DNA from: Pseudomonadota bacterium
GTDB taxonomy: Bacteria > Desulfobacterota > Desulfovibrionia > Desulfovibrionales > Desulfovibrionaceae
Direction: 5' to 3'
Assembly: GCA_023433925.1 (NCBI GenBank)
Contig: JAEYTO010000026.1
Coordinates: 38,099 to 102,098 of the forward strand
Length of the DNA stretch: 64,000 bases
The notes under the pieces: model-generated
What the model saw: only the letters and a program-made list of their open reading frames with translations
The model's database searches: none
Told to the model about the DNA's origin: nothing
Position numbers and translations under genes: made by a program
Shown here: positions 27,037 to 36,683 of the stretch, piece after piece
Numbering within the stretch: the stretch's first letter is position 1
Layout of the letters: the number at the start of each line of letters is the position of its first letter

Positions 27037-28029
27037 ATGAACGTCTTCCTGACCGTGGATACCGAGGCGAGCGTCGGCGGGGCCTTCGCCGACCGGAGCC
27101 TCAAGCCTGTCGGCAACGAAAGGCGCATCTTCGGCCGGGTGTCCGGCGGCGAATGGGGCATCGGCCCCATGATGGCCATCGCGGACAGCCACGGGCTCAA
27201 GCTGACCTTCTTCGTCGAGGCCCTGGCGAGCTTGCATTTCGGCGCGGCGGAGCTGGAGGAGGTCTGCGGGGCCATCCTGTCGCGCGGCCACGACGTGCAG
27301 CTCCATCTCCATCCCTGCTTCCTCAACTTCGGGCTGGACGACCCTGCCCGGCGCCTGTTCAGCGACAATATCGGGACATACCCGCAGGCAAGGCAGGCGG
27401 AGCTTCTGACCCAGGGCCTGGAGCTGCTCGTCAAGGCCGGGACTCCCAGGCCCGTGGCCTTCCGCGCGGGAAACCACGGCATCGGCTCCGCGAGCCTGGC
27501 GGCCCTGGCCCAGGCCGGCATTCTCCTCGACAGCTCCTACAACGCGGCCGTCTCCCCGCGCCTGCGGATCATGCCGGACCTGCGGGTCAACGACGCGGCC
27601 CGCATGCCCGAGGGCGTCGTCGAGCTTCCCGTGACCTGCTTCCGCGAGGCCACGGGGCTCAGGCCGCCCAAGCTCAAGCCGCTGGACATCAACGGCGTCA
27701 CCTTTGGCGAAATGGCCTGCGCCCTGGAGCGCGGCCGGGACATGGGGCTTAGGAACGCCGTGATCCTCATGCACTCGTTCAGCTTCATCAGGACGTATGA
27801 CCCGCAATACGGCAAGGTGCGCATCCGCCATGACGTCATCGCCCGCTTCGAGAAGCTGTGCCGGTTCCTGGCCGGGAACGCGGCGGATTTCCGCACGCTG
27901 ACCTTTGGCGACCTCGGGAAAGAGGATCTCTCGGCGTGCCTCGGACCCGACCCGCGCGCCGTGCCCTCCATGCCGGCGCGCCTGTCCATCGGGAGGCTTG
28001 CGACGCTGGCGATGGACGCCCTGCGCTAG
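27037..28029 (+). CDS. NodB-like polysaccharide deacetylase family protein
   Basis: A 330-residue protein of the carbohydrate-esterase-4 fold. LTVDTEAS gives the catalytic Asp region, HDVQLHLHP the metal-binding His pair, and FRAGNHGIGS the later catalytic loop; AVILMHSFSF is the C-terminal His. No signal peptide is seen, so it may act on a cytoplasmic intermediate or be exported otherwise. It lies nine bases after tviC. It is the first of three deacetylase-type genes in the locus and the most divergent. Confidence 0.75.
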   Translation: MNVFLTVDTEASVGGAFADRSLKPVGNERRIFGRVSGGEWGIGPMMAIADSHGLKLTFFVEALASLHFGAAELEEVCGAILSRGHDVQLHLHPCFLNFGLDDPARRLFSDNIGTYPQARQAELLTQGLELLVKAGTPRPVAFRAGNHGIGSASLAALAQAGILLDSSYNAAVSPRLRIMPDLRVNDAARMPEGVVELPVTCFREATGLRPPKLKPLDINGVTFGEMACALERGRDMGLRNAVILMHSFSFIRTYDPQYGKVRIRHDVIARFEKLCRFLAGNAADFRTLTFGDLGKEDLSACLGPDPRAVPSMPARLSIGRLATLAMDALR

Positions 28030-28075
28030 CTGACCCTTTATTGAAGACAAAACCTGGCGGCCAAGGAAAGACATC

Positions 28076-30031
28076 ATGTGCGGCATATGCGGCATCCTGC
28101 GCCTCGACGGCGGACCGGCCGACGGACTCCTGCTCGACCGGATGAACGACACGCTGGCCCATCGCGGCCCCGACGGCGCGGGAACCTACAGCGACGACCC
28201 CATCGCCCTGGGCCACCGGCGTCTGTCGATCATCGACCTGTCCACCGGCGACCAGCCCATGACCACGGCCGACGGCGAGCTGACCGTCGTCTTCAACGGC
28301 GAGATCTACAATTACCAAGAGCTGCGCGCCGAGCTGTCGGCCAAGGGCCACGTCTTCCGGACCAGCAGCGACACCGAGAGCATCCTCCACGGCTACCGGG
28401 AATGGGGCGCGGCCTGCGTCGAAAGACTGCGCGGCATGTTCGCCTTCGGCCTCTGGGACCGGCGGCGGCGCCGGCTGGTGCTGGCCCGAGACCGGCTCGG
28501 CAAGAAGCCGCTCTATTATCATCACGGCAAGGACCGCTTCCTCTTCGCCTCGGAGCTGAAGGCCATCTTGCAAGACGTGACAGTGCCGCGCGACATGGAC
28601 CCGCAGTCGCTGGACCTCTACCTGTCCTTCGGCTACGTGCCCTCGCCGCGCTCCATTTACTCCCGGGTGAACAAGCTCCCGCCGGCCCACGTGGCGGTCC
28701 TGGACGAGCAGGGCCTGGTCAGGCGCCGCTACTGGCGCCTGCGCATGAGCGGAGAGAACGAACCCCGGCCCTCCTTCGAGGCGGCCTCCGAACAACTGGC
28801 GGCCATTTTCGACGAGGCCGTGCGCCTGCGGCTCATGAGCGACGTGCCCCTGGGGGCGTTCCTCTCGGGCGGCGTGGATTCGAGCGCGGTGGTCGCCTCC
28901 ATGGCCCTGGCCGATCCGGGGCGGCCCGTGCGCACCGCGGCCATCGGCTTCAGCGAGAAGGCCTATGACGAGCTGGACCATGCCCGCATCGTCGCTGAGC
29001 GGTACGGGACCGACCACTCCGAGTTCACGGTCGAGGCGGATGCCGCCGACATCGCGCGAAGGCTTGTCCGGCATTTCGACGAGCCCTTCGCGGACTCCTC
29101 GGCCATCCCGACCTACCACGTATCCCGGATGGCCCGCGAAAAGGTCACGGTCGCCCTCTCGGGCGACGGCGGGGACGAGGTCTTCGCCGGCTATGCCCGC
29201 CGCTACGGCATGATCCGTCTGGAGGACCGCCTGCGGAACGCCCTGCCGGCGGTCTTGCGGCGCGGCCTGCTCCGCCCGCTGGGGCGGATGTACCCGCGCG
29301 CCGGCGCGCTGCCCCGGCCGCTCAGGCTGAAGCACTTTTTCGGCAACCTCGGGCGCGACCTGCCGGAGGCCTACGCGCGCGACATGTCCTTCTACTTCAA
29401 GCCCGAGGACAAGGCGCGGCTCTATACGCGGGACCTTGCCCGGCTGGTCGATGCGGACGCGGCCAGGAGCTATCTGGGAAAATTCTTCGCCGAGTGCGAG
29501 GGCCGCGACGCCGTCAGCCGCGTCCAGTACGTGGACATGATGACCTACATGACCGAGGACATCCTCGTGAAGGTCGATCGCATGAGCATGGCGGTCTCGC
29601 TGGAGGTCCGCTCCCCGCTCCTGGATCACGGGCTCCTGGAGTTCGCGGCAAGCCTGCCGGCCGACTTCAAGCTCAGGGGCGCGACATCCAAGGCGGTCTT
29701 CAAGCACATGAACGCAGGCCGCCTGTCGCCCGAACTCCTGACCCGCCGCAAGCAGGGCTTCCGGCTGCCGATCTCCGAATGGCTGCGCGGCGACCTGCGC
29801 CAGCTCTGCGAAGAGGCCGTCTTCTCGCCCTCTTCCGACCTCTCGGCCTACCTGGACCTGCGCCACGCACGCAAGCTCCTCTCGGCGCACGTGCAGGGTC
29901 GGGAGGACAACGCCAACCAGCTCTGGGCCCTGACCATGCTCGGCCTGTGGCGGCAGAGCTGCACCCCGGCTCAAGCCGACCCAAGCCGGATCCGCACGCA
30001 CCACGGCATCTCCATCAGGAGTGAACAATGA
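28076..30031 (+). CDS. Glutamine-dependent amidotransferase (AsnB-like)
   Basis: A 651-residue asparagine-synthase-type protein. Cys2 (MCGICGIL) is the glutaminase nucleophile, with RGPDGAG, FNGEIYNY and SDTESILHGY in the N-terminal domain. The synthetase domain has the ATP loop SGGVDSSAVVA and VALSGDGGDEVF. In exosortase and O-antigen loci such enzymes are proposed to amidate sugars such as uronic acids instead of making asparagine. The neighbouring TviB/TviC make such an acid, so that is the likeliest role. Ends in an ATGA overlap. Confidence 0.9.
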   Translation: MCGICGILRLDGGPADGLLLDRMNDTLAHRGPDGAGTYSDDPIALGHRRLSIIDLSTGDQPMTTADGELTVVFNGEIYNYQELRAELSAKGHVFRTSSDTESILHGYREWGAACVERLRGMFAFGLWDRRRRRLVLARDRLGKKPLYYHHGKDRFLFASELKAILQDVTVPRDMDPQSLDLYLSFGYVPSPRSIYSRVNKLPPAHVAVLDEQGLVRRRYWRLRMSGENEPRPSFEAASEQLAAIFDEAVRLRLMSDVPLGAFLSGGVDSSAVVASMALADPGRPVRTAAIGFSEKAYDELDHARIVAERYGTDHSEFTVEADAADIARRLVRHFDEPFADSSAIPTYHVSRMAREKVTVALSGDGGDEVFAGYARRYGMIRLEDRLRNALPAVLRRGLLRPLGRMYPRAGALPRPLRLKHFFGNLGRDLPEAYARDMSFYFKPEDKARLYTRDLARLVDADAARSYLGKFFAECEGRDAVSRVQYVDMMTYMTEDILVKVDRMSMAVSLEVRSPLLDHGLLEFAASLPADFKLRGATSKAVFKHMNAGRLSPELLTRRKQGFRLPISEWLRGDLRQLCEEAVFSPSSDLSAYLDLRHARKLLSAHVQGREDNANQLWALTMLGLWRQSCTPAQADPSRIRTHHGISIRSEQ

Positions 30032-31386
30032 CACCCTGGCTCGTCAAAGCCCTCATCTATCCCATGCACGAGCGGGTCCTCGGCCGCCGGACCTTCGAGT
30101 GCCTGTCCAGCCTGGAAACCCTGCAATGGGCCTCGCCGGACAGGCTCGCGGACCTTCGCTTGGAGAAGCTCAAGGCCCTGCTGCGGCACGCGCGGGATAA
30201 AATCCCTTTCTACAGGGAGCGCTTCGCGGCCGCCGGCTTCGACCCCGAACGCGTGGAGAGCTTCGAGGACCTCGCCGCCCTGCCGCCGGTCTCCAAGGCC
30301 GAGATCAAGGCCAACCTGGAGCGCATGATCTGGAAGGACTGTCCAGGGGGGCTCATACGCTACAATACCGGCGGCTCGTCGGGCGAGCCGCTCGGCTTCT
30401 ATTTCGACAAGCGCCGCCAGGCCTGGGACAAGGCCGCCCGCATGCTGACCCACCGCTGGTTCGGCCATGACGTGGGAGACAGGGAGCTCTACCTGTGGGG
30501 CTCTCCGGTGGAGCTGTCGAAGCAGGATCGCCTCAAGAGGCTGCGGGATGCCTTGACGAACGAACTGCTCCTGAGCGCCCATGATCTTTCCAAGGCGCAT
30601 CTGGAATCCTTCCACGCAACCATGGCCCGCTTCAGGCCCAAGAGCGTGTTCGGCTATCCGAGCAGCATCTCCCTGTTCTGCGAGATGTGCGCCGGGCAGG
30701 GCCTCGACCTGAAGGGTCTCGGCGTCGGAACCATCTTCACCACGGCCGAGGTGCTTTACGAGCACCAGCGGAAGATCATCGGCGACAGCTTCGGCGGCAT
30801 CCCCGTGGCGGACTCCTACGGCAGCCGGGAAGGCGGGTTCGTCTGCCAGCAATGCCCCGAGGGCAGCCACCACGTCATGGACCCCAACTACATCCTGGAG
30901 CTGCTCACTCCCGACGGCCCAGCCAAGCCAGGCGAGGACGGCGAGATCGTGCTGACCCATCTCGACGCCTGGGGCATGCCGTTCATCCGCTACCGCACGG
31001 AGGACATGGCCCGGGCTGGCCAGGGGCGCTGCCCCTGCGGCAGGACGTTCTCCATCCTGAAGGACATACGCGGCAGGAGCACTGATTTCGTGGTCACGCC
31101 GGACGGGCGTTGGCAGCACTCCTCCTCGCTGACATACACCATCAGGAGCATTGAGGGCATAGAGCGGTTCAAGATCTTCCAGGAGGCCGTGGATGACGTC
31201 AGGGTGCTCATCAAGCCGAGCCCGGCCTATCCACGCGATGGCGACGAGCGGGTGCGCGAGGGATTCCGCAAGCGCATGGGGCCGGGGGTCCGGGTCACGG
31301 TATCCCATGTCCCGGACATCCCCCGGGACAAGTCCGGGAAGTACCGCTACGTGGTTTCCAAGGTGGCTGCCGGAGGCTTCAGGTAA
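30028..31386 (+). CDS. PaaK/CapK-like adenylate-forming ligase
   Basis: A 452-residue member of the phenylacetate-CoA ligase-like family. Adenylation marks: RYNTGGSSGEPLGF (phosphate loop), SYGSREGGF, MPFIRYRTEDMA, and a Cys-rich segment (CPCGR) common in this branch. CapK-type relatives sit in capsule loci, where the substrate is unknown; an acyl or amino-acid activation for decorating the polymer is plausible. No acyl-carrier protein is nearby. Translation coupled to the amidotransferase by four bases. Confidence 0.85.
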   Translation: MTPWLVKALIYPMHERVLGRRTFECLSSLETLQWASPDRLADLRLEKLKALLRHARDKIPFYRERFAAAGFDPERVESFEDLAALPPVSKAEIKANLERMIWKDCPGGLIRYNTGGSSGEPLGFYFDKRRQAWDKAARMLTHRWFGHDVGDRELYLWGSPVELSKQDRLKRLRDALTNELLLSAHDLSKAHLESFHATMARFRPKSVFGYPSSISLFCEMCAGQGLDLKGLGVGTIFTTAEVLYEHQRKIIGDSFGGIPVADSYGSREGGFVCQQCPEGSHHVMDPNYILELLTPDGPAKPGEDGEIVLTHLDAWGMPFIRYRTEDMARAGQGRCPCGRTFSILKDIRGRSTDFVVTPDGRWQHSSSLTYTIRSIEGIERFKIFQEAVDDVRVLIKPSPAYPRDGDERVREGFRKRMGPGVRVTVSHVPDIPRDKSGKYRYVVSKVAAGGFR

Positions 31387-31961
31387 AGCCTGGTGGCGCA
31401 ATGGCCAGCCCGCGCGTCATGCATCCCGGTCCGGCGGCTCGGCGCGCTGGATGTAATCCGCGCCTGCCGGGCCGTGACCTGTCCGCGCCGGCCGGAAAGA
31501 TGGCCCGGCCTGCATGACGGGCGAATGTCGTCCGGGCATCGGTCGTCGGTCCTGGCATGCCGCCGGCCTTCATCGGGAGATGACCTCGGGCGCGTGCGGG
31601 AAGCATGGATGCATGCCTGCCGCCATCCGCCGCTCATGGCAGCTCCTGATGCGCGGTTTGTGTTGATTCGAGGTGAATTCATGGTAGTAGTAATGCTGAA
31701 TCCGGCTTGGCCGGCTCAATTGCGTCTCCGGATGGTCCGGCTGAACGCGGGGCGAGAGATCAGGTCGTGAGCGGCACGTGCGCGAAAGCGCAAGGCATGC
31801 AGAGATCTCTCGGGACGCCTGGTCCGCACGACTCCGGGCAGGCTCTCAAGAGGCCCGGTCATGCACGCCGGAGCGGCTCGTGATCCATTGGGCAACGGCA
31901 TGCGCCGGCAGGTGATGGCTCCCCGCCTGGCCACCTCTGGACGCAATCACATCGCATACGG
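31387..31961. other. Intergenic before chain-length gene
   Basis: No gene is supported; frames here look like chance. The stretch holds a possible sigma-54 site at 31682. It probably contains the promoter of the wzz-to-wecB group. Confidence 0.5.
31682..31697 (+). promoter_or_regulatory. Weak sigma-54-like site before the chain-length gene
   Basis: TGGTAGTAGTAATGCT: the invariant GG and GC are exactly ten bases apart, but four other consensus positions differ. About 265 bases before the chain-length gene. Considered because PrsR needs sigma-54 targets. Confidence 0.25.
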
Positions 31962-33545
31962 ATGGGCATCATGGAAGCGACTCCCCATATCGACTACAAG
32001 AAGTATCTCCAGCTGATCATCAAGAAAAGGGTCCTGTTCGGTCTCGTGGCCTTGTCCATCATGACCCTGGCCGTGGCGTTCAGCTTCGTTCTGCCCAACA
32101 AGTATGAAGCCAAGAGCACGGTGTTCATCGAGCAGAACGTCATCAGCGACCTTATCCGCGGCATAGCCATCACGCCTTCCATGGACTCGAAGATCAAGGT
32201 CCTCCAGATAGCCATGCTCAACCGCGGCATGCTGCTCAAGGTCATCGACGAGCTTGACCTGGACATCCATTACAATGGGAAGATCACCACGGAAGAGCTC
32301 GTCACGAGCTTGCAGAAGGCGACTCAGATCAAGCTCGACCAGCATCGCGGCGTCTTCACGATCACCTATGCGCACGCCTCGCCTCGGATAGCCATGGACT
32401 ATGTCAACAGCCTGGTCCGCAATTACATCGAGGAGAACACGTCCTCCAAGAGGGAGGAGTCGGTGGATGCGACGCACTTCCTCGCGGCCCAGATAGAGAC
32501 CTTCAAGACGCGGCTCGAGGGCGCCCAGAGGGCCATCGACAAGTTCAGGCAGGAGAAAGGGGCCATACTGATCCTCAGCGAGGCCGCCTTGCTGCAGGAC
32601 ATCCAGAGGGCCGAAGCGCGGCTCGGAGAACTTCTGAAGCGCCGCAAGGTCATCGAAGCCCAGAGAAACCTGCTCACGAAATCACAGTTGTACCTCGACG
32701 AGGGAAACATCAAGAGCGTCGCGCTGCCCGCCGGCTCATCCCAGGCCGAGCTGGCCCAATACGAGGCGCAGCTCGCGGAGGCCAGGCTTCGTTACTCCGA
32801 CCAGCACCCGCTGGTGATCCGCATCCGGGAATCCATCGACAAGCTCAAGGGCCAGATGGCTTCGCAAGGCGCGAGCCCGGCCTCGGGCCAGGCGTCGCAG
32901 GCGCGACCCATCGAGCAGACTCCGCAATACGAGCTCATCTCGGTCGAGCTGCAAAGCATGGATGAAGAAGAGCAGCGCCTTCGCGTGGAGATCGCCGAGA
33001 AGCGGCAGACGCTCAGGGAAGTCCCCCTCGTGCAGTCCGCGCTCAAGGAGCTTGAGCGGGTCAAGAGCAAGGAGAGCCTCATATACGAGGAGCTTGTCTC
33101 CCGCTACGGCAAGTCCGAAGTCTCGAAGCAAATGGAGCTGCAAGACAAGTCGATCAACTTCCGGATCGTGGAGCCCGCGATCCTGCCGCAGATACCGGTA
33201 AGCCCGAACAGGGCCCTGATCATCTCCCTGGGCATCGTGGCCGGCTTCGGCGTCGCCTTCGGGCTGCTGTTCCTTCAGGACTATTTCGACAGCACCATCA
33301 AGTCGCTGCATCAGCTGAAGAACCTCAAGCTGCCCATCCTCGCGGTGATACCCGACATGGACAGCACGGCGCGGATCGCCAGATCGAAGCGAAGCGCCAT
33401 CTGGTTCGCCCTCGGGGCCGGCGGCTACTTCATGCTCATCCTGGGCATTCTTTGTCACGAGGCTTTGCACTTGCGATACATAGAGACGGCCCTGCAACAG
33501 GTGTCCGCCAATATCCATCTGGAATCCATAAGGAAGCTGCTCTGA
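31962..33545 (+). CDS. XrtA-system polysaccharide chain-length determinant (Wzz-like)
   Basis: A 527-residue inner-membrane co-polymerase. First membrane segment near residues 24-44 (LFGLVALSIMTLAVAF), a large periplasmic region with coiled coil (EEQRLRVEIAEKRQTLRE), a Pro-rich approach to a second membrane segment (PQIPVSPNRALIISLG), and a third hydrophobic segment near 480. No fused kinase domain; the separate kinase is the next gene, as in the PCP-2a two-protein arrangement. ATG 31971 is an alternative start, with GGATGGG before it. Confidence 0.88.
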   Translation: MGIMEATPHIDYKKYLQLIIKKRVLFGLVALSIMTLAVAFSFVLPNKYEAKSTVFIEQNVISDLIRGIAITPSMDSKIKVLQIAMLNRGMLLKVIDELDLDIHYNGKITTEELVTSLQKATQIKLDQHRGVFTITYAHASPRIAMDYVNSLVRNYIEENTSSKREESVDATHFLAAQIETFKTRLEGAQRAIDKFRQEKGAILILSEAALLQDIQRAEARLGELLKRRKVIEAQRNLLTKSQLYLDEGNIKSVALPAGSSQAELAQYEAQLAEARLRYSDQHPLVIRIRESIDKLKGQMASQGASPASGQASQARPIEQTPQYELISVELQSMDEEEQRLRVEIAEKRQTLREVPLVQSALKELERVKSKESLIYEELVSRYGKSEVSKQMELQDKSINFRIVEPAILPQIPVSPNRALIISLGIVAGFGVAFGLLFLQDYFDSTIKSLHQLKNLKLPILAVIPDMDSTARIARSKRSAIWFALGAGGYFMLILGILCHEALHLRYIETALQQVSANIHLESIRKLL

Positions 33546-33611
33546 CCGGCGCCGGATTCATGGCGCGAGGCGCATGCGGCGGAACGGACAACGGCATATC
33601 AGAGGTGATGC

Positions 33612-34499
33612 ATGAGCAGGATCGAGGAAGCTCTGTTCAAGGCGGCCCAGAGACGCCATCAAAAGACGAGCCACAAGCAGGATGCATCACTTGAGGCGGC
33701 GGCCACCGGGCCTGTCAAGCGCGACTCGTTTCCGGCGGGAGCCCCGGATCTCCGGGTGAAGATCGAGGACTCCACGCTCGTATCCGCCCTGGATCCGAGC
33801 TCCTTCATCGCGGAGGAGTACAGGAAGTGCAAGGAGCTGCTCATCAAGAAGACCTTCGGCGCGGGCAAGTTCCGCAACACCGTCATGGTCACCAGCTCGC
33901 TGCAAGGCGAAGGCAAGACGACGACCTGCCTCAACTTGGCCATCAGCCTGGCGCGGGAATACGACTTCACCGTGCTGTTGATGGATACCGACCTGCGCAA
34001 GCCCTCCTGCGCGGAGAGGCTGGGCCTGGGCAAGCTCCCCGGCCTCTCGGAGTGCCTGCTCGGCAACGCCGATGTCGGCGACCTGCTGGTCAGGACGGGC
34101 ATCGGCAAGCTCGTGCTCCTGCCGGCCGGGACCCCGCCGCCAAACCCGGCCGAGCTGCTCGCCTCGCACAAGATGCGCGGGCTCATCCAGGAGATGAAGA
34201 GCCGCTACGCGGACCGCTACATCCTCATGGACACCCCTCCGCTGCTGCCGTTCTCCGAGACGCGCACCATGGCGCGCATCGTGGATGGAGTCCTGCTCGT
34301 CATCCGCGAGGGCTGCTCCTCCCTGGACAACCTCGCCGATGCGACGGAGCTGCTCAAGGACAAGGAGATCTTCGGGATCATCTACAACGACGCGCACATG
34401 GACGCAGGCTCGCCCCTATCCTACTGGGATAATTATGGCTATGCCAGCTACCATAACGGAGCGACCCCAAAGCGGCAACTTACGCGGTCCACCGAGTAA
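33612..34499 (+). CDS. XrtA-associated tyrosine autokinase
   Basis: A 295-residue BY-kinase of the CpsD/EpsG type. Walker A TSSLQGEGKTTTCLN, Walker A' LLMDTDLRKPS and Walker B ILMDTPPL are all present. The C-terminus has a tyrosine cluster (YWDNYGYASYH), the autophosphorylation tail expected of this group. It works with the preceding membrane protein to set chain length and export. MSRIEEALFKAAQR at the start is typical of the exosortase branch. Confidence 0.92.
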   Translation: MSRIEEALFKAAQRRHQKTSHKQDASLEAAATGPVKRDSFPAGAPDLRVKIEDSTLVSALDPSSFIAEEYRKCKELLIKKTFGAGKFRNTVMVTSSLQGEGKTTTCLNLAISLAREYDFTVLLMDTDLRKPSCAERLGLGKLPGLSECLLGNADVGDLLVRTGIGKLVLLPAGTPPPNPAELLASHKMRGLIQEMKSRYADRYILMDTPPLLPFSETRTMARIVDGVLLVIREGCSSLDNLADATELLKDKEIFGIIYNDAHMDAGSPLSYWDNYGYASYHNGATPKRQLTRSTE

Positions 34500-34557
34500 C
34501 CCGGAGCCTGGAGACGGCCGCCAGCCCGCGCAATCCTGTCACAACGAAAGAGAGCCC

Positions 34558-35745
34558 ATGTACGAAGATTTCTTCGGCTTTCACGCCAAGCCATTCGAGC
34601 TGCTCCCCAATCCGGATTTCCTCTTCCTGAGCCAGTCGCACAGGAGGGCCCTCAAGCATCTGGAGTACGGCATCCGCTCGAACGCCGGATTCATCCTGAT
34701 GACCGGGGAGATCGGCGCGGGGAAGACGACCATCATCAGGGACGTCATCAAGAGGAACAAGGGCGAGATCGCCCTGGCCAAGGTCTTCAACACGAAAGTG
34801 GAATCTCTTGAGCTGCTGAGCGCGATCAACGAGGACTTCGGGCTCGAGTCGGGCGGCAAGTCCAGGCTCGGCCTGCTGCGCGACCTGAACGATTTCCTCA
34901 TCGAGCAATACGCCCAGGGGCAGCAGGCGGTCCTCATCGTCGACGAGGCTCAGAACCTCTCCGCCGAGCTGCTCGAAGAGGTCCGCATGCTGTCGAACCT
35001 GGAGACCGCGGATGCCAAGCTCCTCCAGATCGTCCTCGTGGGCCAGCCAGAGCTGCTGAAGGTCCTCGACTCCAAGGGGCTCAGGCAGTTGCGGCAGCGC
35101 ATCAGCGTCAATTGCCACCTGAGCTCCCTGTCCCGCGAGGAGTGCAAGGAGTACATCCACTTCAGGCTGGACAAGGCGGGAAACAAGGACGCGCTCTCCT
35201 TCGAGCCCGAAGCCTTGGACATCATCCACGAGATGAGCCGGGGCATACCGCGGCTCATCAACATCCTGTGCGAGTACCTGCTGATCGAGGCCTTCACGAC
35301 CGAGAACACGGCATTCACCGCGAGGCTCGTGCGCGACATCGCCGAGCAGATGCGCTTTCGGGAGTTCTACTGGGAGTCGCAGCCGGACGGCCAGGGCGAA
35401 AACGGCCTGGGCAAGGCCGCGCCCAGGAGCGAGAGGATCACCAGGGTACTCCTGAGCGCATGTCATGAGTTCCGTTCCCGGCTGGAGAGCATCGAGGGCT
35501 CTGTCACCAGGCTCCGCCAGCTTATTGCCGGCGGAGGCGATACGGAGAGTCACGCTCCGGACCTCCATGAGCCGCCGCTCGCGTCTAGGCTGGACTCCCT
35601 GGAGCGCGGCCTGGCCGAGCTGAAGGCGCTCCACGGCCGCGATGTGCTCCAGGGTCCCCAAGGCTCCGGAGCGGGCCTGTTGTGCCGCCTGGGCGCAGGC
35701 GCGGTTTCCCTCAAGTCCAGGCGGGAGCGCCAGGGGAAATCATAA
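34558..35745 (+). CDS. XrtA-associated AAA ATPase (ExeA-like)
   Basis: A 395-residue protein. Residues 1-265 are an ExeA/TniB-type AAA domain: MYEDFFGFHAKPFELLPNPD, Walker A TGEIGAGKTT, Walker B VLIVDEAQNL, sensor LVGQPELL. The final 120 residues are a weakly conserved tail with a coiled-coil look (LDSLERGLAELKAL). ATPases of this kind accompany the autokinase in exosortase loci; their role is unclear. Its stop shares one base with the next start (TAATG). Confidence 0.88.
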   Translation: MYEDFFGFHAKPFELLPNPDFLFLSQSHRRALKHLEYGIRSNAGFILMTGEIGAGKTTIIRDVIKRNKGEIALAKVFNTKVESLELLSAINEDFGLESGGKSRLGLLRDLNDFLIEQYAQGQQAVLIVDEAQNLSAELLEEVRMLSNLETADAKLLQIVLVGQPELLKVLDSKGLRQLRQRISVNCHLSSLSREECKEYIHFRLDKAGNKDALSFEPEALDIIHEMSRGIPRLINILCEYLLIEAFTTENTAFTARLVRDIAEQMRFREFYWESQPDGQGENGLGKAAPRSERITRVLLSACHEFRSRLESIEGSVTRLRQLIAGGGDTESHAPDLHEPPLASRLDSLERGLAELKALHGRDVLQGPQGSGAGLLCRLGAGAVSLKSRRERQGKS

Positions 35746-36683
35746 TGGAACGCGTCCCGCCCCGCCACGCCGGTCCGGTGAACGCCCTGACCATCGACGT
35801 GGAGGACTATTTCCACGTCACGGCCTTCAAGGAGCGCATCTCCCCGGAACAGTGGGACCGCTTCCCGGCCAGGGTCTTCGACAACACCCTGCGCTGCCTC
35901 GACCTGCTCGACGAGCATGCGGTCAAGGCCACGTTCTTCATCCTCGGCTGGGTCGCCGAGCGCTACCCAGCCCTTGTGGGGCGGATCCGCGACGCGCGGC
36001 ACGAGATCGCCTGCCACGGATACGGCCACCAGCTCATCCACGAGCTCGGCCCAACGGCCTTCCGCGAGGATGTGCGCAGGGCCAAGCGCATCCTGGAGGA
36101 TATCTCCGGGCTCAAGGTGCGCGGCTATCGCGCCCCCAGCTATTCCATCACCGCGAAGTCGCTGTGGGCCTTGGACATCCTGATCGAGGAAGGCTTCGAG
36201 TACGACTCCAGCATCTTTCCGGTCGTGCACGACACCTATGGCATCCGGGACGCCCGCCGTTTTCCGCATGTCCTGGAGCGGCCTGGCGGGAGGATGCTGG
36301 AGTTCCCCCTGTCGACCTTGCCCGTGAAGCTCCCCGGAGGCGAGTTCCGGGTTCCGGTGGCCGGCGGCGGCTACCTGCGGCTCATGCCCGCCGGTTTCCT
36401 GCCGTGGGCCTTCCGGCGCATCAATCATCGGGAGGGCCAGCCCGCGGTCCTCTACTTCCATCCATGGGAAATCGACACCGGGCAGCCCAGGATCCACGCG
36501 GGCAGGAAGTCGCGACTGCGGCACTACCTGAATCTGCGCACGACGGAAGGCAAGCTCCGGCGCATCCTGGGCGGGGTGCCCTTCGCGCCCATGTCCGCGG
36601 CACTGTCCAGGCTGGCCTGCCGCGCTGCCGGCGAGGCCTGGACAGGCCGGCCCACCTCCAAGCAGCACGAGGCTTCCATATGA
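35745..36683 (+). CDS. XrtA-system polysaccharide deacetylase
   Basis: A 312-residue carbohydrate-esterase-4 protein. NALTIDVEDYFHV carries the catalytic Asp pair, EIACHGYGHQLIH the metal His residues, and RGYRAPSYSIT the Arg-containing motif; FHPWEIDTGQP ends the domain. No clear signal peptide, as usual for this branch, so it may act on lipid-linked sugars at the inner membrane. AGGGGA precedes the ATG, and both ends overlap neighbours by one and four bases. Confidence 0.92.
   Translation: MERVPPRHAGPVNALTIDVEDYFHVTAFKERISPEQWDRFPARVFDNTLRCLDLLDEHAVKATFFILGWVAERYPALVGRIRDARHEIACHGYGHQLIHELGPTAFREDVRRAKRILEDISGLKVRGYRAPSYSITAKSLWALDILIEEGFEYDSSIFPVVHDTYGIRDARRFPHVLERPGGRMLEFPLSTLPVKLPGGEFRVPVAGGGYLRLMPAGFLPWAFRRINHREGQPAVLYFHPWEIDTGQPRIHAGRKSRLRHYLNLRTTEGKLRRILGGVPFAPMSAALSRLACRAAGEAWTGRPTSKQHEASI

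Noticed and set aside
31708..31727. TTGGCCGGCTCAATTGC considered as a sigma-54 site before the chain-length gene
   Set aside because: The spacing between GG and GC is 11, one too many.
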